NCBI GenBank assembly: GCA_017849555.1
Contig: JAFIGU010000046.1
Span: forward strand, 1-55,371
Length of the DNA: 55,371 nt
Direction of reading: 5' to 3'
Source of the DNA: Sphingomonas sp.
GTDB lineage: Bacteria > Pseudomonadota > Alphaproteobacteria > Sphingomonadales > Sphingomonadaceae
In this document: piece by piece, positions 52,301 to 55,371 of the stretch
How positions within the stretch are numbered: position 1 is the stretch's first letter
Layout of the letters: every line of letters starts with the position of its first letter
Position numbers and translations under genes: made by a program
The notes under the pieces: model-generated
Told to the model about the DNA's origin: nothing
Database searches by the model: none
Seen by the model: only the letters and a program-made list of their open reading frames with translations

Positions 52301-54154
52301 CTACCGCCGGCTAAGCTGCGTCACATCGCGCACCGCGCCGCGCGCGGCATTGGTGGTCAGCGCGGCATAGGCCTGCAACGCGGGCGAAACGACCCGCTCG
52401 CGCCCGATCGGCTTCCACGCGTCGCGCCCCTTGGCGTCCATCGCCGCGCGCCGCGCCGCGAGCACCTCCTCCGCGACGACGAGATCGATCGCGCGGGTCG
52501 GGATATCGATGCGAATCGTATCGCCAGTTTCCACCAGCCCGATCAGCCCGCCCTCGGCGGCCTCGGGCGAGACGTGCCCGATCGACAGCCCCGAGCTGCC
52601 CCCCGAGAAACGCCCGTCGGTGATCAGCGCGCAGGACTTGGCCAGCCCCTTCGATTTCAGATAGCTGGTCGGATAGAGCATCTCCTGCATCCCCGGCCCG
52701 CCTTTCGGCCCTTCGTAGCGGACGATCACCACATCGCCCTCGGTCACCTTGCCGCCGAGGATCCCCGCCACCGCGGCATCCTGGCTTTCGAACACGATCG
52801 CCGTGCCCTCGAAGGTCAGCATCGACGGATCGACCCCCGCGGTCTTCACGATACATCCCTCGGGCGCGAGATTGCCGAACAGCACCGCGAGCCCGCCATC
52901 CTTGCTGAAGGCATGTTCGGCCGAGCGGATCGCCCCGGTCGCGCGATCGGCATCGAGCTCGTCGAACCGCGCCGACTGGCTGAACGCGACCTGCGTCGGC
53001 ACATTGCCCGGCGCCGCGCGATAGAGCGTCAGCACCTTCTCGTCGTCGGTGCGGGTGATGTCCCAATGATGCAGCGCCTGCGCCAGCGACGGCGAATGGA
53101 CCGTCGGCAGGCTGGTATCGAGCAGCCCGGCGCGATCGAGCTCGCCCATGATCGCCATGATCCCGCCGGCGCGATGCACGTCCTCCAGATGGACGTCGGC
53201 GACCGCCGGCGCGACCTTGCACAGGCACGGCACGCGGCGCGACAGCCGGTCGATATCGGCCATCGTGAAATCCACCTCGCCCTCCTGCGCCGCCGCGAGC
53301 AGATGGAGCACGGTGTTGGTCGAGCCGCCCATCGCGATATCGAGGCTCATCGCATTCTCGAACGCGGCGCGCGTCGCGATGCCGCGCGGCAGCGCGCGCG
53401 CATCTTCCTCCTCATACCAGCGCCGCGCGAGGTCGACGATCAGCCGCCCCGCCTGGCGAAACAATTGCTCGCGATCGGCATGGGTCGCGACGATCGAGCC
53501 GTTGCCCGGCAGCGCAAGCCCGAGCGCTTCGGTGAGGCAATTCATCGAATTGGCGGTGAACATCCCCGAGCACGACCCGCAGGTCGGGCAGGCCGAGCGT
53601 TCGATCGTCGCGACTTCCTCGTCGGTGTAGCGATCGTCGGCGGCGACGACCATCGCGTCGATCAGATCGAACGACTGCTGCTTGCCCTTCACCTCGGCCT
53701 TGCCGGCCTCCATCGGCCCGCCCGAGACGAAGATCGCCGGGATGTTGAGCCGCATCGCCGCCATCAGCATGCCGGGGGTGATCTTGTCGCAATTGGAGAT
53801 GCACACCAGCGCGTCGGCGCAATGCGCATTGGCCATATATTCCACCGCATCGGCGATCAGCTCGCGCGAGGGCAAGGAATAGAGCATCCCGCCATGCCCC
53901 ATCGCGATCCCGTCATCGACCGCGATCGTGTTGAACTCCTTGGCGACACCGCCGGCGGATTCGATCTCGCGCGCGACGAGCTGGCCGAGATCCTTCAAAT
54001 GGACATGCCCCGGCACGAATTGCGTGAAGCTGTTGGCGATCGCGATGATCGGCTTGCCGAAATCGCCGTCCTTCATCCCCGTCGCGCGCCACAGGCTGCG
54101 GGCGCCGGCCATGTTGCGGCCGTGCGTGCTGGTACGGGAACGGTAATGCGGCAT
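52301..54154 (-). CDS. ilvD: Dihydroxy-acid dehydratase
   Basis: 617 residues, full length. Iron-sulfur cysteines in [13 protein letters not shown] and [25 protein letters not shown]; also [39 protein letters not shown] and [23 protein letters not shown]. It makes 2-oxoisovalerate and 2-oxo-3-methylvalerate in valine and isoleucine synthesis. It ends 3 nt beyond the fusion gene's stop on the other strand, and is divergent from a LysR-type gene 105 nt away. Confidence 0.95.
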   Translation of the reverse strand: MPHYRSRTSTHGRNMAGARSLWRATGMKDGDFGKPIIAIANSFTQFVPGHVHLKDLGQLVAREIESAGGVAKEFNTIAVDDGIAMGHGGMLYSLPSRELIADAVEYMANAHCADALVCISNCDKITPGMLMAAMRLNIPAIFVSGGPMEAGKAEVKGKQQSFDLIDAMVVAADDRYTDEEVATIERSACPTCGSCSGMFTANSMNCLTEALGLALPGNGSIVATHADREQLFRQAGRLIVDLARRWYEEEDARALPRGIATRAAFENAMSLDIAMGGSTNTVLHLLAAAQEGEVDFTMADIDRLSRRVPCLCKVAPAVADVHLEDVHRAGGIMAIMGELDRAGLLDTSLPTVHSPSLAQALHHWDITRTDDEKVLTLYRAAPGNVPTQVAFSQSARFDELDADRATGAIRSAEHAFSKDGGLAVLFGNLAPEGCIVKTAGVDPSMLTFEGTAIVFESQDAAVAGILGGKVTEGDVVIVRYEGPKGGPGMQEMLYPTSYLKSKGLAKSCALITDGRFSGGSSGLSIGHVSPEAAEGGLIGLVETGDTIRIDIPTRAIDLVVAEEVLAARRAAMDAKGRDAWKPIGRERVVSPALQAYAALTTNAARGAVRDVTQLSRR

Positions 54155-54259
54155 GTAACGATCTTTCCGGCTTGGTGGAATCCGCGCAACTTTATCGCGC
54201 GCGTATCCGTGAGTAAAATATATTATTGAACGCCCATTAGGTCATTGTAGATATAAGAA
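54155..54259. promoter_or_regulatory. ilvD-LysR divergent promoter region
   Basis: 105 nt between the divergent starts. It contains an AT-rich core AAAATATATTATTGAA (about 54215-54230) and several T-N11-A arrangements of the LysR type. No good Shine-Dalgarno is visible before the LysR ATG, so its mRNA may be short-leadered. Autoregulation and control of ilvD are usual for this layout but not shown. Confidence 0.5.
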
Positions 54260-55168
54260 ATGGATGTGCGCCAGCTCCGCCATTTCGTCGCCCTCGCCGA
54301 GACGCTGCATTTCGGGAAAGCGGCGGCGCGGCTGGGGATGACGCAGCCGCCGCTCAGCCAATCGATCCGCGCGCTGGAGCAGGATCTCGGCGCGCCGCTG
54401 TTCGCGCGCACCCGGCGCAGCGTCGCGCTGACCGCGTTCGGCGAGCAATGGCTGCCGCATGTCCGCGCCGCGCTCGCGGGGGTGAATGCGCTGGGCGATA
54501 TCGCGCGCGGCATCCTGAGCGGGGACGCCGGGCGGCTCGAATTGTCGTTCGTCAGCACCGCCGATTACAGCATCCTGCCCGCGCTGGTGCAGCGGTTCAG
54601 GCGCGCCTATCCCGAGGTCGATCTCGTGCTGACCGAGGCGACCAGCGACGTGCAGGTCGCCGCTTTGCTGGAGGGCAAGGGGCAGATCGGCATCGTCATC
54701 CCCGATCGCGCCGCGCCGCTGCCCGATCCGCTCGCCTATCGCCAATTGGTGTCCGAGCCGTTGGTCGCGGCGGTGCCCGAAAGCTGGCTCGCGCAGGGGC
54801 GGATCGTAGCGGCGGGCGAGCATCTGCCCGCCGCGGCGGTGATCGCCTCGCCGCTGATCGTCTTTCCCCGGCGGGTGGCGCCCTCGTTCCACGATCTCGT
54901 GACCGGCTATTATACCGCGCACGGCAGCAACCCGCGCGTCGCGCAATATGCGATCCAGATGCAGACGATCATCAGCCTCGTCTCGGCCGGGATGGGGATC
55001 GCGCTGGTCCCCGCCTCGCTGCGCCATCTCGCGCGATCGGGGGTGCGCTACCTGCCGCTCGAAGACGAGGCGCCGCTGCTCGAAACCGGGATCGTCTGGC
55101 GCCGCGACGATACGGCGCCGACGCTCGGCAATTTCCTGCGGATGATCGAGACGGCGGATTTTATGTGA
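54260..55168 (+). CDS. LysR-type transcriptional regulator
   Basis: 302 residues. The winged helix-turn-helix is MDVRQLRHFVALAETLHFGKAAARLGMTQPPLSQSIRALEQDLGAPLFARTRRSVALT; the rest is the periplasmic-binding-like effector domain (LELSFVSTADYSILPALVQRFRRAYPEVDLVL...). The sequence style resembles BenM/CatM and IlvR-like members. Divergent from ilvD, so it may control branched-chain amino acid synthesis; the effector is not known. Confidence 0.9.
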   Translation: MDVRQLRHFVALAETLHFGKAAARLGMTQPPLSQSIRALEQDLGAPLFARTRRSVALTAFGEQWLPHVRAALAGVNALGDIARGILSGDAGRLELSFVSTADYSILPALVQRFRRAYPEVDLVLTEATSDVQVAALLEGKGQIGIVIPDRAAPLPDPLAYRQLVSEPLVAAVPESWLAQGRIVAAGEHLPAAAVIASPLIVFPRRVAPSFHDLVTGYYTAHGSNPRVAQYAIQMQTIISLVSAGMGIALVPASLRHLARSGVRYLPLEDEAPLLETGIVWRRDDTAPTLGNFLRMIETADFM

Positions 55169-55184
55169 TTGTGCTCCCCTCCCC

Positions 55185-55371
55185 GTCTTACTCCCCTCCC
55201 TCGTGAAGGGAGGGGCTGGGGGTGGGTGGGTATGAGAGGCACCGATCCGCTTCCTCGCAGGTCAACCCAACCCCGACCCCTTGTATGTTGAAGGTTGCCC
55301 GATCTGATTGGAGGATGGGGTGATCCCCGGGGGTGGCCCCCCCCGGCGATCGGGCGGGTGGGGCCGTCGAC
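55185..55371. repeat. Inverted-repeat element copy 2 and GC-rich window end
   Basis: CCCTCGTGAAGGGAGGGGCT followed by GGGGGTGGGTGGGTATG (about 55196-55232) matches the left unit of the element at 23773. A partner unit, CAACCCCGACCCCTTGTATG, starts near 55267. No gene is seen after the LysR stop. The last 55 bases are runs of G and C (CCCCGGGGGTGGCCCCCCCC). Confidence 0.65.

Noticed and set aside
1..55371. CRISPR arrays
   Set aside because: Repeats seen are palindromic single or paired intergenic units, not evenly spaced direct repeats with unique spacers.

Overview
The window looks like chromosome from a GC-rich alphaproteobacterium of the sphingomonad group (Sphingomonas or a close relative). 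The evidence is gene content and style: cpdR next to an N-formylglutamate amidohydrolase, SapC, a GntZ-type 6-phosphogluconate dehydrogenase, class I fumarase, sdhC-sdhD-sdhA, many 4-nt ATGA overlaps, and abundant palindromic intergenic repeats. This assignment is inferred from content, not from a database search.

Bases 1 to about 6190 are the end of a prophage. It holds the 3' part of one virion-type gene, a 1061-residue candidate DNA-ejection protein with an M15-peptidase-like domain, an antisense gene for a small secreted protein, a PurD-like ATP-grasp enzyme, and a small gene overlapping its end. The prophage stops inside a tRNA-Val(GAC) gene, of which only the 5' half remains here. No integrase lies in the window, so the rest of the prophage is to the left.

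From 6.2 to 15.7 kb: cpdR, N-formylglutamate amidohydrolase, a well-formed small RNA gene with an anti-Shine-Dalgarno motif, cytochrome b561, SapC, a GlcD-type FAD oxidase, a DEAD-box helicase, a Nudix hydrolase, a TldD/PmbA protein and a CysQ-like phosphatase. From 27.4 down to 15.8 kb a long minus-strand series encodes central metabolism: proS-thioesterase-fumarase, enoyl-CoA hydratase, then rpiA, transketolase, transaldolase, 6-phosphogluconate dehydrogenase and two HAD phosphatases. A 309-bp TA-bounded MITE-like element sits between rpiA and transketolase and supplies the rpiA stop codon.

From 27.6 to 40.4 kb: a DMT transporter, a DUF885 protein, fdhD-mobA (formate dehydrogenase/molybdenum cofactor), a RutE-like nitroreductase, tsaB-rimI, an acetyltransferase, a TRIC-type channel, an orphan small gene beside a 0.9-kb gene-poor stretch, a glycine-zipper protein, OsmC, phenylalanine hydroxylase, PrmA and a soluble chemoreceptor. 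From 40.6 to 55.4 kb: sdhCDA with no sdhB beside it, a convergent FecI-FecR-TonB receptor unit, a HpnK-like deacetylase with a family 2 glycosyltransferase, a family 5 uracil-DNA glycosylase, folK with tRNA-Lys directly behind it, ilvD and a divergent LysR regulator.

The most striking object is at 50675-52297. The N-terminus of a giant DUF4347 adhesin is joined in frame to the C-terminal half of a HlyD-type adaptor. This looks like the scar of a large deletion that removed a whole adhesin/secretion locus.
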